Of a DNA stretch of 64,000 nt, positions 32,898 to 41,096 are shown in pieces. The translations under genes and the position numbers were made by a program. Source of the stretch: Solirubrobacteraceae bacterium. GTDB lineage: Bacteria; Actinomycetota; Thermoleophilia; Solirubrobacterales; Solirubrobacteraceae. The stretch's first letter is position 1. Each line of letters opens with the position of its first letter. The notes beneath the pieces are model-generated. The model did no database searches and had not been told where the DNA came from. It saw only the letters and a list, made by a program, of their open reading frames with translations. The stretch spans positions 124,001-188,000 of the forward strand of contig JAUJOT010000006.1 in assembly GCA_030447505.1 (NCBI GenBank), written 5' to 3'.

Positions 32898-33310
32898 AGC
32901 GAGTCGTCAGCCGCGGATCGGGCGTCGTGCTGATCTGGGCCCTCAACCTGACCATCCTGTGGGCGGTCGCGTGGGCGATCTTCGATCCGGACGCGATGAC
33001 GGTCGCGCTCGGCGCCTGGATGGCGGGATCCGTCCTCGTCTGGGCGGCATCGGCGTGGTGGCGCGAGCGCCGCGCGGGAAGGCCGTCGGACGAGCAGCCG
33101 CTCACGATCGTCGACGCCTCGCACGCGACGGCACTGCTGGCGATCGCGATCATCGCCGCGCTGCTGGCGACGCAGTTCGGCCCCTGGCTTGCCTACATAT
33201 CGGCCGGGATCGCGCTCGTGGCCGCCGGCGGGCTCGTCCGCGAGCGCCGCGCCGCGCGGGCGTCGCTCGAGCAGGTGCGCGCCGCGGGGCGCGAGGAGCG
33301 GCCGACATGA
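32894..33310 (+). CDS. small oxidase-associated membrane protein (subunit IV-like)
   Basis: A 138-residue protein with four predicted helices (around residues 10-30, 36-53, 78-93 and 97-112) and basic linker segments. It has no recognisable catalytic residues and resembles small accessory subunits of actinobacterial oxidases in position and form. The ATG at 32894 overlaps the ctaD stop (ATGA) and its stop overlaps the next gene likewise. An ATG three codons upstream (32885) is an alternative. Confidence 0.7.
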   Translation: MKRVVSRGSGVVLIWALNLTILWAVAWAIFDPDAMTVALGAWMAGSVLVWAASAWWRERRAGRPSDEQPLTIVDASHATALLAIAIIAALLATQFGPWLAYISAGIALVAAGGLVRERRAARASLEQVRAAGREERPT

Positions 33311-34125
33311 ACGCGGGTCACGTCCATCTCGAGGTCGTTGCCTGGGTCGTCGCCGCCGGCGTCCTCTACGCCGCCGGCGTGCGGCGGGCACGCCGCCGGC
33401 GGTCGCGCGCGTGGCCCGTCCGGCGGACGCTCGCCTTCGCGGCCGGTCTCGTCGCCGTGCTCGCCGCGCTCGCGTCGCCGCTGGCCTGGCGCGCCGAGAC
33501 GCTGCTGTCCGCGCACATGCTCCAGCACCTCGTGCTCACGCTCGTCGCGGCGCCGCTCGTCGTGCTCGGCGCGCCGCTGTCGCTGGCGCTGCAGGCGTCG
33601 CGCGAGCGCCCGCGGGCGCGCCTGGCGCAGATCATCCGCAGCCGCGCGGTCCGGCTCGTCACCCACCCGCTCGTCACCTGGACGGCGTTCGCGGCGACGC
33701 TGCTGGCGACCCACCTCACCGGGCTCTACGACCTCGCCGTGCGAAACGCCGCCGTGCACGGGATCGAGCACGCGCTCTATGCCGGCACGGCGCTGCTGTT
33801 CTGGCTGCCGGTCCTGGGCACGAACCCCGTGCGCAAACTGCACGGCTGGCTCGGTCGCACGCTGTACCTGCTGCTGGCGATGCCACCGATGAGCGCGGTC
33901 TCCGCCGCGCTCGTCTACGCCGACGCGCCGCGCTACCCGTCCTACGCCGCGTCCGCCCGCGAGCTGGGGATCTCCGCGCTGGCCGACCAGCAGCTGGCGG
34001 GCGCGTACATGTGGGTCTTCGGGTCGCTGCTGATGGTCACGGCGACCGTCGCGATCGGCTGGCAGGCGCTGCTGCGCGAGGAGCGCCGCCAGCAGGCGCT
34101 CGACGCGATGGAGGCGCGCGCGTGA
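33307..34125 (+). CDS. ctaG: CtaG/Caa3-type cytochrome oxidase assembly membrane protein
   Basis: A 272-residue protein with about seven membrane helices, matching the caa3_CtaG family (not the Cox11-type CtaG). Conserved His-containing helices are LSAHMLQHLVLTLVAAPL and GIEHALYAGTALLFWLPV, and PPMSAVSAALVYADAPRYP and LADQQLAGAYMWV follow. Family members are needed for caa3 oxidase maturation and may handle copper. It overlaps the subunit IV-like gene and the cytochrome c gene by ATGA and GTGA junctions. Confidence 0.82.
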   Translation: MNAGHVHLEVVAWVVAAGVLYAAGVRRARRRRSRAWPVRRTLAFAAGLVAVLAALASPLAWRAETLLSAHMLQHLVLTLVAAPLVVLGAPLSLALQASRERPRARLAQIIRSRAVRLVTHPLVTWTAFAATLLATHLTGLYDLAVRNAAVHGIEHALYAGTALLFWLPVLGTNPVRKLHGWLGRTLYLLLAMPPMSAVSAALVYADAPRYPSYAASARELGISALADQQLAGAYMWVFGSLLMVTATVAIGWQALLREERRQQALDAMEARA

Positions 34126-34928
34126 GCCGCGCGCGCGGCATCCTGCGCCGCCTGCGCGCGCCGGTCGCCGTCGTCTGCGGCGGCGTCGCGCTGGCGAGCG
34201 TCGCCGCGCCCGCGCCGTCGCCCGTGCCCGCGCTGTCGCAGGCGGCCAACGAGCGCACCGCGCTGCTCGCGCCGACGAGCGACCGGGCCGCGCTCCTGCC
34301 CGAGGGGCGGCGGCTGTTCGTCGACGCGTGCTCGTCGTGCCATGGGGAGGACGCGCGCGGCATCGCGGGACGCGCACCGTCGCTGCGCGGAGTCGGCGAG
34401 CTCGCCGCGGACTTCTACCTGCGCACGAACAGGATGCCGCTCGACGCGCCCGACGACCAGCCGACGCGCCATCCGTCCAATGCTCTGAGCACGCAGCAGA
34501 AGCGCGCGATCGTCGCCTACATCGGCACCTTCGGCGGCCCACCGATCCCCGAGGTGCATCCCGAACGCGGCAGCCTTCCGGCGGGGCGGCGGCTGTTCGC
34601 CGAACGCTGCGCGGGCTGCCACCAGATCGTCGCGCGCGGCGGCCAGGCGCCGGGGGCGCAGATCCCGGACCTCGAGGGCGTCGCCCCGCTCGACGTCGCC
34701 GAGGCCGTCGACATCGGTCCGTACGTCATGTCGCGCTTCCGGTCGCTCAGCGACCACGAGGTCGATTCGATCGCGCGCTACGTCGCCTACGCGAAGGATC
34801 CCGAGGACCACGGCGGCTGGGGGATCGGCCACATCGGGCCGATCCCGGAGGGCATGGTGACGTGGCTGCTGGCCGCGTTCGCCCTGCTGCTGACGATCCG
34901 CATCATCGGGGAGCGCACGACGCGATGA
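34122..34928 (+). CDS. qcrC: dihaem cytochrome c of bc complex (QcrC-like)
   Basis: A 268-residue protein with an N-terminal signal-anchor (~12-30), two cytochrome c domains with haem-binding CSSCH (~residue 70) and CAGCH (~165), and a C-terminal membrane helix (TWLLAAFALLLTIRII). The second domain ends with a Met-containing YVMSRFRSLSD, a likely axial ligand region. Dihaem QcrC in actinobacteria transfers electrons directly from the bc complex to the oxidase, replacing soluble cytochrome c. The GTG start at 34122 overlaps the ctaG stop. Confidence 0.87.
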   Translation: MSRARGILRRLRAPVAVVCGGVALASVAAPAPSPVPALSQAANERTALLAPTSDRAALLPEGRRLFVDACSSCHGEDARGIAGRAPSLRGVGELAADFYLRTNRMPLDAPDDQPTRHPSNALSTQQKRAIVAYIGTFGGPPIPEVHPERGSLPAGRRLFAERCAGCHQIVARGGQAPGAQIPDLEGVAPLDVAEAVDIGPYVMSRFRSLSDHEVDSIARYVAYAKDPEDHGGWGIGHIGPIPEGMVTWLLAAFALLLTIRIIGERTTR

Positions 34929-35935
34929 GCGGCCGCCTGCGCGATTTCCTGCTGGCGCGCGTGGCCACGCGGGTCCTGCGCCGGCTGCCCGACGTCGAGC
35001 CCGCCGAGCGCCCCGGCGAGCCCGGCGTGCCGCCGCCCAACATCGAGCGCGAGCTGCCCTCCAGCGCCGGCGCCGAGCGCGCCGTCCTGGCGGCCCTCGC
35101 GCTGGCGACGCTCGCGGCGGCCGCCTTCATCGTCCTCTACGTCGCCTTCCCCGACACGCAGCTGCTCGGCCTCTCGCTGGGGCTCTCGCTCGTCGCGTTC
35201 GCGGTCGCGCTCGTCGTCGCCGGCAAGCGCGTGGTCCCGCAGGAGACGGCGGTCGAGGAGCGCGAGGACTTCGGCGACGCGCAGCGCCAGGAGGAGGTGC
35301 GCGCGATCGTGCGCCGCGGCGGCGACGGGATCTCGCGGCGGCGCATGCTGATCGGCGCGGCCGGCGCCGCCGGCGCCACGATCGGCGCCGCCGCGCTCGT
35401 GCCGGCGGCATCGCTGGGGCCGCGCGTCGGCGACCGGCTGCGCCAGTCGCCCTGGCGCCCGGGACGGCGCGTCGTCGACGCCGACGGCACGCCGCTGACC
35501 GTTGGCGACATCGAGATCGGCGGATTTCGCACCGGCTTTCCGGAGGGCGCCAAGCGCGACGAGCTGGGGTCGCCGGTCATCGTCGTGCGCTTGGAGGAGG
35601 ACGAGATCGAGCTGCCCGAAGCGCAGCGCGCGGGGATGCCGTCGGGCGTCATCGCGTTCTCGAAGATCTGCCCGCACGCCGGCTGCGCGGTCTCGATCTA
35701 CCGCCACCCCCTCTACGAGCCGACCGAGCCGCGGCCGGCGCTGGTCTGCCCCTGCCACTTCTCGACATTCGACGTGCGCCGCGGCGGCGAGCTGCTCTTC
35801 GGCCCGGCCGGCCGCCCGCTGCCGCGCCTGCCGCTGAGCATCGGCAGCGAGGGGGAGCTGATCGCCGACGGCGAGTACACCGAGAACTACGGCCCGTCGT
35901 GGAGCGGCGTGCGACAGGAGCGCGGGGAGACGTGA
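34925..35935 (+). CDS. qcrA: Rieske iron-sulfur subunit (QcrA)
   Basis: A 336-residue protein. The first ~110 residues have two membrane helices (~53-70 and 78-95), followed by a cytoplasmic Glu-rich loop and a Tat-like SRRRMLIGAAGAAGATIGAA third helix, as in the three-helix actinobacterial Rieske proteins. The C-terminal domain has the [2Fe-2S] motifs CPHAGC and CPCHFSTFD with the expected two Cys and two His. It accepts electrons from quinol in the bc complex. The ATG at 34925 overlaps the qcrC stop. Confidence 0.9.
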   Translation: MSGRLRDFLLARVATRVLRRLPDVEPAERPGEPGVPPPNIERELPSSAGAERAVLAALALATLAAAAFIVLYVAFPDTQLLGLSLGLSLVAFAVALVVAGKRVVPQETAVEEREDFGDAQRQEEVRAIVRRGGDGISRRRMLIGAAGAAGATIGAAALVPAASLGPRVGDRLRQSPWRPGRRVVDADGTPLTVGDIEIGGFRTGFPEGAKRDELGSPVIVVRLEEDEIELPEAQRAGMPSGVIAFSKICPHAGCAVSIYRHPLYEPTEPRPALVCPCHFSTFDVRRGGELLFGPAGRPLPRLPLSIGSEGELIADGEYTENYGPSWSGVRQERGET

Positions 35936-37383
35936 TCGGAGATCCGGTCCGCTTCGTCGACGAGCGCCTCAACACGGCGTCGCTGGTGCGCAAGGCGCTG
36001 CGCTACGTCTTCCCCGACCACTGGTCGTTCATGCTGGGCGAGATCGCGCTGTACGCGTTCCTCGTCCTCGTCGGCACGGGGATCTTCCTGGCCTTCAACT
36101 ACGTGCCGAGCGACGCAGAGACGGTCTACCGCGGGACGTACGAGCCGCTGCGCGGCACGCCGATGTCCGAGGCCTACAAGTCGGTCGTCGACCTGTCGCT
36201 CGACGTGCCCGCCGGGCTGCTGATCCGCCAGACCCACCACTGGGCGGCGAACGTCTTCATCGCCGCGATCGTGCTGCACCTCGTGCGGATCCTCTTCACG
36301 GGCGCGTTTCGCAAGCCGCGCGAGATCAACTACTGGATCGGCCTGACGATGCTCGCGGTCGCGATCCTCGAGGGCTTCCTCGGGTACTCGCTCATCGACG
36401 ACCTGCTGTCCGGCATGGGGCTGGCGATCGCCTACTCGGTGGCGCTCGCGACGCCCGTCATCGGCGCCGACGTTGCGCTGCTGATCTGGGGCGGCGAGTA
36501 CCCGGGCGCCACCGTCTTCTGGGATCGCATCTTCACGGTGCACATCCTGATCCTGCCGCTCCTGCTGGCCGGGCTCATCAGCCTGCACATGCTCATCCTC
36601 ACCAAGCAGCACCACACGCAGTTTCCGGGGCCCAAGCGCACCGAGCGCAACGTCGTGGGCACGCCGCTGTGGCCCGGCTACGCGCTGCGCTCGCTCGGTC
36701 TGCTGTTCGCGACCGCGGGCGTGCTGTTCCTGCTCGGCGGGCTCGTGCAGATCAATCCGGTCTGGCTGTGGGGCCCGTACGAGCCGTACCTGTCGACGAA
36801 CGCCGCGCAGCCGGACTGGTATCTGGGCTGGCTGATCGGCGGGCTGCGCATCATGCCGCCGCTGGAGCCGGTGATCGGCGACTACACGCTCGTCGGCAAC
36901 GCGTTCTTCATGGGCGCGCTGTTTCCGCTCGTGGCCTTCGGCGTCCTGTACCTGTGGCCGTTGATCGATCGCCGCTGGAGCGGCGCCGGCGAGCGCCACG
37001 AGCTGCTGGACCGCCCGCGCGACAACCCGCGCCGCAGCGCCGCACTGGTCGCGTTCCTCACGTGGGTGGCAATCCCGTTCGTGGCCGGCGCGACCGACCG
37101 CGTCTTCTACCGTCTCGGCGTCCCCTACGACCTCCAGATATGGGCGTTCCGGGTGCTCTTCGTCGTCGGCCCGTTCCTCGCGTGGCTCGTCGCGCGGCGC
37201 ATCTTCGAGGACCTGCACGACCGCGACGCGCATCCGCTGCGCGGCTGGACGGGGCGCGTCGTGCAGCGCAACGCCCGCGGCGGCTTCGAGACGCTCGGCG
37301 CCTACGACGGCCGCACGCGCGGCGAGGGCGGCGCCGAGCGCGACGAGGCGACGGTGGCGGCCGACGTGCCGGCGGAGCGCTAG
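35932..37383 (+). CDS. qcrB: cytochrome b subunit (QcrB)
   Basis: A 483-residue protein with about nine helices. Four haem-ligating His are in THHWAANVFIAAIVLHLVR and FTVHILILPLLLAGLISLH; the quinol-site PEWY motif reads PDWY (QPDWYLGWLIG), as in many actinobacteria. A long C-terminal cytoplasmic tail is present. It oxidises menaquinol and passes electrons to QcrA and across the membrane. A GTG at 35932 overlaps the qcrA stop. It ends the respiratory operon; its TAG lies within a CTAG palindrome shared with the convergent lipoprotein stop. Confidence 0.9.
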   Translation: MIGDPVRFVDERLNTASLVRKALRYVFPDHWSFMLGEIALYAFLVLVGTGIFLAFNYVPSDAETVYRGTYEPLRGTPMSEAYKSVVDLSLDVPAGLLIRQTHHWAANVFIAAIVLHLVRILFTGAFRKPREINYWIGLTMLAVAILEGFLGYSLIDDLLSGMGLAIAYSVALATPVIGADVALLIWGGEYPGATVFWDRIFTVHILILPLLLAGLISLHMLILTKQHHTQFPGPKRTERNVVGTPLWPGYALRSLGLLFATAGVLFLLGGLVQINPVWLWGPYEPYLSTNAAQPDWYLGWLIGGLRIMPPLEPVIGDYTLVGNAFFMGALFPLVAFGVLYLWPLIDRRWSGAGERHELLDRPRDNPRRSAALVAFLTWVAIPFVAGATDRVFYRLGVPYDLQIWAFRVLFVVGPFLAWLVARRIFEDLHDRDAHPLRGWTGRVVQRNARGGFETLGAYDGRTRGEGGAERDEATVAADVPAER

Positions 37384-37817
37384 ATGGCTTCCGCGGGCAG
37401 GCGCACGTTCGTGACGAGCCAGTCATCGCCGACGTCCTCGGCCTCGACCGTCGCCCGCCAGCCGTGCGGGCCGGCGATCGTGACCTCGGCGATCCCGCCC
37501 GCGGCGCGGACGCTCGTCACGCGTGCCTGCTCGAACACGGCGGCCAGCGCGACGTCCTCGTCGTCGCCGGGGACGAGGCCGATGACGCGCTCGCAGCCGG
37601 CGCGCGGGTCCTCAGCTTCGAGAAACGCGCGCTGCGCGGGAACCGCCAGCAGCGCCAGCGCCTCGACGCCGCGGCCCTCGGCGCACAGCGACAGCAGCGT
37701 CGCGACGGCGCTGCGCGCGTGGTCGTCGTCGCCGGCCTGCACCCCGGTCGAGCAGCCCGCGAGCACGACCGCCGCGCAGATCGCCGCCCACGTCGTGACG
37801 CCGAGCCGCGATCGCAT
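37380..37817 (-). CDS. putative lipoprotein of unknown function
   Basis: A 145-residue protein with a lipoprotein signal peptide ending LAGC (Cys22). The mature region has a helical start (DDDHARSAVATLLSLCAEGRG) and a C-terminal beta-rich part (EVTIAGPHGWRATVEAED, DDWLVTNVRLP), similar to NTF2-like small lipoproteins. The start is the ATG at 37817; a TTG two codons upstream is less likely. It converges with qcrB, sharing the palindrome CTAG for both stop codons. Confidence 0.72.
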   Translation of the reverse strand: MRSRLGVTTWAAICAAVVLAGCSTGVQAGDDDHARSAVATLLSLCAEGRGVEALALLAVPAQRAFLEAEDPRAGCERVIGLVPGDDEDVALAAVFEQARVTSVRAAGGIAEVTIAGPHGWRATVEAEDVGDDWLVTNVRLPAEAI

Positions 37818-37826
37818 CGCCAACCG

Positions 37827-37917
37827 CGTACCCGGCGCCGAGCGGGTGGAAGCGGAACGGCGCGCCGGGAGACGGGTGCGAGCGGGTGGTGGCTGGTGCC
37901 GCTTCTGACCGGGTACG
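37827..37917. repeat. inverted and direct repeats upstream of lipoprotein gene
   Basis: CGTACCCGG (37827-37835) is perfectly inverted at 37909-37917. Inside the 73-base spacer, CGAGCGGGTGG occurs twice (37839-37849 and 37879-37889), 40 bases apart. It lies between the divergent lipoprotein and the membrane-protein genes and could be a structured leader or a regulator binding region. Confidence 0.45.
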
Positions 37918-38037
37918 GCGTGCGCTCGTGACCGCGCCGCTGATCGGGCAGCTGCTCAGTCGCGCCGTCGAAGCGTTGATCGCAACGCCGCGAGACGAGC
38001 GGCGCGCCGCGTTGCAGCCCCAAGCGATGGCGAGGCG

Positions 38038-38505
38038 ATGAGCGGTCGCTCGGCCTCGAAGCGGATGCGCACGGGCCTGCGCACCTCGGTCGTCAACAAC
38101 GCCTCGGCGTTCGCCTTCTCGATCATGATCACGGGGACGTTCGCGCTGCTCAGCCGCAGCGAGGGCTCCCCGACGACGGCGGAGGTCTTCGCCTTCGGGA
38201 TGCTGGCGGTGGCCGGCTTCGTGGCGCTCGAGGCGCTGGCGTCCAACGCGTTCCGGCGCCGCCCCGAGACCTACCCGGTCGAGGTGACGATGCTCGGAAC
38301 GGCCTTCAGCTTCGTGTCGGTGGCGGCCGCCTTCGGCGGTGCGGCGGCGGCCGGCGCGCTGCTCGACGACACGCTGGCGTGGCTTCTCGGCCCCTTCTCC
38401 GCAGCGGCGCTCTTCGTTCTCGTCGAGGCGCTCGAGATGGCGCTCATCGAGCCGTTCGAGGAGCACTGGGTGACGGAGAACCGCGACGGCGACGCGCACC
38501 CCTGA
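38038..38505 (+). CDS. four-helix membrane protein, unknown function
   Basis: A 155-residue protein with four hydrophobic segments (around residues 24-42, 55-70, 83-105 and 115-135), a basic N terminus and an acidic C-terminal tail (EPFEEHWVTENRDGDAHP). A GAGG ribosome-binding site lies four bases before the ATG. I do not recognise a family. It converges with the hydrogenase operon. Confidence 0.6.
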   Translation: MSGRSASKRMRTGLRTSVVNNASAFAFSIMITGTFALLSRSEGSPTTAEVFAFGMLAVAGFVALEALASNAFRRRPETYPVEVTMLGTAFSFVSVAAAFGGAAAAGALLDDTLAWLLGPFSAAALFVLVEALEMALIEPFEEHWVTENRDGDAHP

Positions 38506-38535
38506 GCTGCGCGCGGCCTGAGCCGGCTCAGCGCG

Positions 38536-38661
38536 TCACATGCCCTCGAACTTCGCGTAGCGCCACATCGCCGGCCCTTCGTCGCGCAGCGCCCTCAGCA
38601 GCACGCCGCCGAGCAGCACGCCGAGCGCGATCGCGACCGGCTTGGGTACGTGGATCGTCAT
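38536..38661 (-). CDS. 41-residue membrane micro-protein at end of hydrogenase operon (DUF6893-like)
   Basis: A 41-residue protein with one hydrophobic helix (VAIALGVLLGGVLLRAL, residues ~9-25) and a C-terminal RYAKFEGM. Its ATG overlaps the stop of the maturation-protease gene by four bases (38658-38661), matching the other junctions of the operon, so it is very probably translated. It resembles the small DUF6893-type proteins seen with actinobacterial hydrogenase genes. It may anchor or stabilise the enzyme at the membrane. Confidence 0.7.
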   Translation of the reverse strand: MTIHVPKPVAIALGVLLGGVLLRALRDEGPAMWRYAKFEGM

Positions 38662-39461
38662 CGGGTCACCTCTTCTCGTCGCAGGTCTTCGATCAGCGAG
38701 CAGACGAGCTCGACGGCGACATCGACCGCCGCCTGCACGGGCTCGCTGAGCTCGGCGTGGATCTCCTCGCCGTCGGGATCGCCGAGATCCTGCGGCTCGC
38801 AGCCGACGACGAGCGTGCGCCGTGGCAGCGCGCCGAACCGGCGTGCGAAGTGCAGGACCGCGACCGGGTCCAGGCCATGCGCCTCGAAGCCGACGGCAAG
38901 CTCGGGATCGAGCTCGGGCTCGATGACCTCGAGCGTCCCCGGCGGCTGCCCGCGCGGGGCGGCATCGATCATCAGCGCAGCGTCGTAGCCGTCGGCGAGG
39001 GCGTAGGCGAGGTCCATCGCGCGGATGCCGAAGTCGACGACATCGACGCCGTCGGGCAGCGCCCGCCGCGCCAGCCGCCCTGCGACCTCGACGCCGAAGC
39101 CGTCGTCGCCGAGGAAGATGTTGCCGATCCCGGCGACCAGCACCCGCGGCGGCGCGGGGACGGCGCCATCGTCGAGCGGCTGGACCTCCTCCGGCGCGAA
39201 GAAGAAGCGGTGGCCGAGCCCGCGGCCCTTGCCGAGCGTCCGCGCCGGGTCGTCCTCGAGCGAGACCGTCAGCGCCACGCGGTCGTCGAGGTCCGTCATG
39301 ACGGCGTCGACGATCGCCCGCCGGCCGTCGAGGCCGCGCATGAGGATGTCGCCCGACGCCTGCGGGCGCAGCAGCACACGGCTGCCGGCGCGCACCTCGA
39401 CGCCTGCGATCGTGACGCTCTCGGCGCCGGCTCGCTGCAGCTCGGCGCGACCGTCGATCAT
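38658..39461 (-). CDS. hydrogenase maturation protease with extra N-terminal domain
   Basis: A 267-residue protein. Residues ~105-260 form an M52 (HycI/HybD) maturation endopeptidase: GIGNIFLGDDGFGVEVA has the nickel-sensing Glu/Asp, DFGIRAMDLAYAL follows, and AHGLDPVAVLHFA carries the His. The enzyme trims the C terminus of the large subunit after Ni insertion. The first ~100 residues, with a small beta-rich domain (SVTIAGVEVRAGSRVLLRP), are not part of the usual protease and look like a fused accessory domain. It overlaps the genes on both sides by ATGA junctions. Confidence 0.85.
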   Translation of the reverse strand: MIDGRAELQRAGAESVTIAGVEVRAGSRVLLRPQASGDILMRGLDGRRAIVDAVMTDLDDRVALTVSLEDDPARTLGKGRGLGHRFFFAPEEVQPLDDGAVPAPPRVLVAGIGNIFLGDDGFGVEVAGRLARRALPDGVDVVDFGIRAMDLAYALADGYDAALMIDAAPRGQPPGTLEVIEPELDPELAVGFEAHGLDPVAVLHFARRFGALPRRTLVVGCEPQDLGDPDGEEIHAELSEPVQAAVDVAVELVCSLIEDLRREEVTR

Positions 39462-40453
39462 GGCCGCTCCAGCGGGCGCAGCTCGCGCACCGCGCCGTGC
39501 AGGTCGAGCATCTGCTCGGGCGACAGCGCCAGGCTGCGGTCGAGGATCTCGCGCACGCGCGGGTCGGTCGCGCGCATCTCCTCGCGCTCGGCGTCGCTCA
39601 GGGCGCGGATGCTGTGGATCAGCAGCGCGTCGATCTCGCCGCCGTCGAACAGGTCGCCCGGACTCTCGGGCGCGACCGCCGGATAGTCCGACAGGATGAT
39701 CGGCGAGCCGAGCAGCGTGTCGCGGGCGCCCTGCTCACCGACGAGCACGGGCCAGACGCCGTCGTTGCGACACGCGTCGGCGGCGCTGCGCAGCGCGTCG
39801 GGCGGGTCGGTCTGCGAGACGAGCTGCGCGCCGGAGGCCTGCACGACGAGGTGCGTCGAGAGGAAGGTCCGGCGCAGCGCGTCAGAGCGCTCGCGGGCGT
39901 CGCTCTGCGAGGTGTTGGCAAAGCGCACCGTCAGTCGGTGCAGCCCGCGGCGCAGCTCGCGCGCCGAGATCTCGAGCTCACCGTCGAGCTGCTCGAAGCG
40001 GCGCACGAGCACGCCGTCCTCGCCGAGCTCCTCGATCTGCTCGCCCGCCGGCTGCGCGACGGGGACGCCGAGCCCAGCGCTCAGCTCGGCCAGCGTGACA
40101 GGGCCGGCGCGCAGCTCGCGCTCGGTCGCCTCCTCGAAGGCCAGGTACCGCTCTCCGTCGACGTGCAGCTCGTCGGCGGGCTGCAGTGCTCCGGCGCTGC
40201 GACGCGCGGGGCGGCGGTCGACGAGCTGCAGGAAGCGCAGGCCGAGCTCCACGCGCGCCTGCGGCGGGCCCTCGAGCAGGCACTCCATGACGATCTGCGA
40301 GCGGTCGCCGCAGCGCTGCGCGTAGCGGGCGGGATGGACGCAGCCGAACGTGAAGCGCTGCTGGTTCTTCAGCGCGCTGCGCCGGTAGGGCCACAGCAGG
40401 TAGCCCTCGTAGAGCACCGCACGCGCGATCGCCTGCACGGCGTCGGCGCTCAT
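39458..40453 (-). CDS. hydrogenase-operon protein of unknown function
   Basis: A 331-residue protein with no recognised catalytic motif. It begins MSADAVQAIARAVLYEGYLL with a conserved-looking WPYRRSALKNQQRFTFG, and has central segments RFLQLVDRRP and GLHRLTVRFANTSQ and a C-terminal helical part (LSPEQMLDLHGAVREL). The start and stop overlap the neighbours (40450-40453 and 39458-39461), so it is an integral part of the hydrogenase operon. It is likely a conserved accessory factor of group 1h hydrogenases, of unknown role. Confidence 0.7.
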   Translation of the reverse strand: MSADAVQAIARAVLYEGYLLWPYRRSALKNQQRFTFGCVHPARYAQRCGDRSQIVMECLLEGPPQARVELGLRFLQLVDRRPARRSAGALQPADELHVDGERYLAFEEATERELRAGPVTLAELSAGLGVPVAQPAGEQIEELGEDGVLVRRFEQLDGELEISARELRRGLHRLTVRFANTSQSDARERSDALRRTFLSTHLVVQASGAQLVSQTDPPDALRSAADACRNDGVWPVLVGEQGARDTLLGSPIILSDYPAVAPESPGDLFDGGEIDALLIHSIRALSDAEREEMRATDPRVREILDRSLALSPEQMLDLHGAVRELRPLERP

Positions 40454-41091
40454 CCGCCCGCCTCCGACAGCAGCGCGTCGAGCGTGTCCTCCCAACTCGC
40501 GAAGCCGCGGCGCGAGCGCTCCGCCTGCAGCCGCGCGAAGACGTCGCGGTGCACGCGCAGCCAGGGCGCGTCGCCGAAGGCGCTGCGCATCGCGTCGCGC
40601 CAGACGGCGACCGGCATGCGCGCCGACGCGTCGCGGTCCCACGGCACGAGCGCGGTCTGCAGGCGCCCGTCGGGCGCCGTGAAGAACAGCGTCCCGCTGA
40701 ACAGCAGCTCGAGCGGGATCTCCCCGCCCTCGAGCGCCGCGAGGTACTTCGCCGCGACGACGTCGAAGTCGTAGCTGCAGGCGACGCGCAGCTCGACCGT
40801 CGTGGCAGCATCGAAGGCCGGCACGTTGAGCGTCGCCTCCGCCCATGGAACGGGGTTCAGCGTGCGCGCCCACTGCTCGGCGTCGCCGAACAGCTCGCGC
40901 AGCCGCTCGCGCTCCTGCGCCTCGTAGCGCCTGCGCTGCGCGGCGATCTGCAGCCGCACGTTGAGCCCGAGCCCGCGTACGGGACGCGCGTCGGCGGCCT
41001 CGATCCGCACGCGGAAGGTCAGCGTCGGCACCGCCGCCGTCCGCACGGCGCCGACGTCCTGGACCGCGAACTCGAGCGCCGGCGCCTGCAG
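40450..41091 (-). CDS. DUF6084-like hydrogenase accessory protein
   Basis: About 213 residues. The conserved pattern ALEFAVQDVG, PTLTFRVRIE, RYEAQERERLRELFGDAEQW, PFAEATLNVPAF-like VPAFDAATTVELRV, LELLFSGTLFF and PVAVWRDAMRS matches a family found with group 1h hydrogenase genes (DUF6084). The start is problematic: homologous sequence begins at about 41091, where only a CTG codon is available; the first standard start is a GTG at 41046, which would remove 15 conserved residues. It starts five bases after the stop of the 73-residue protein. It probably helps assemble the hydrogenase. Confidence 0.75.
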   Translation of the reverse strand: MQAPALEFAVQDVGAVRTAAVPTLTFRVRIEAADARPVRGLGLNVRLQIAAQRRRYEAQERERLRELFGDAEQWARTLNPVPWAEATLNVPAFDAATTVELRVACSYDFDVVAAKYLAALEGGEIPLELLFSGTLFFTAPDGRLQTALVPWDRDASARMPVAVWRDAMRSAFGDAPWLRVHRDVFARLQAERSRRGFASWEDTLDALLSEAGG

Positions 41092-41096
41092 GCGAT

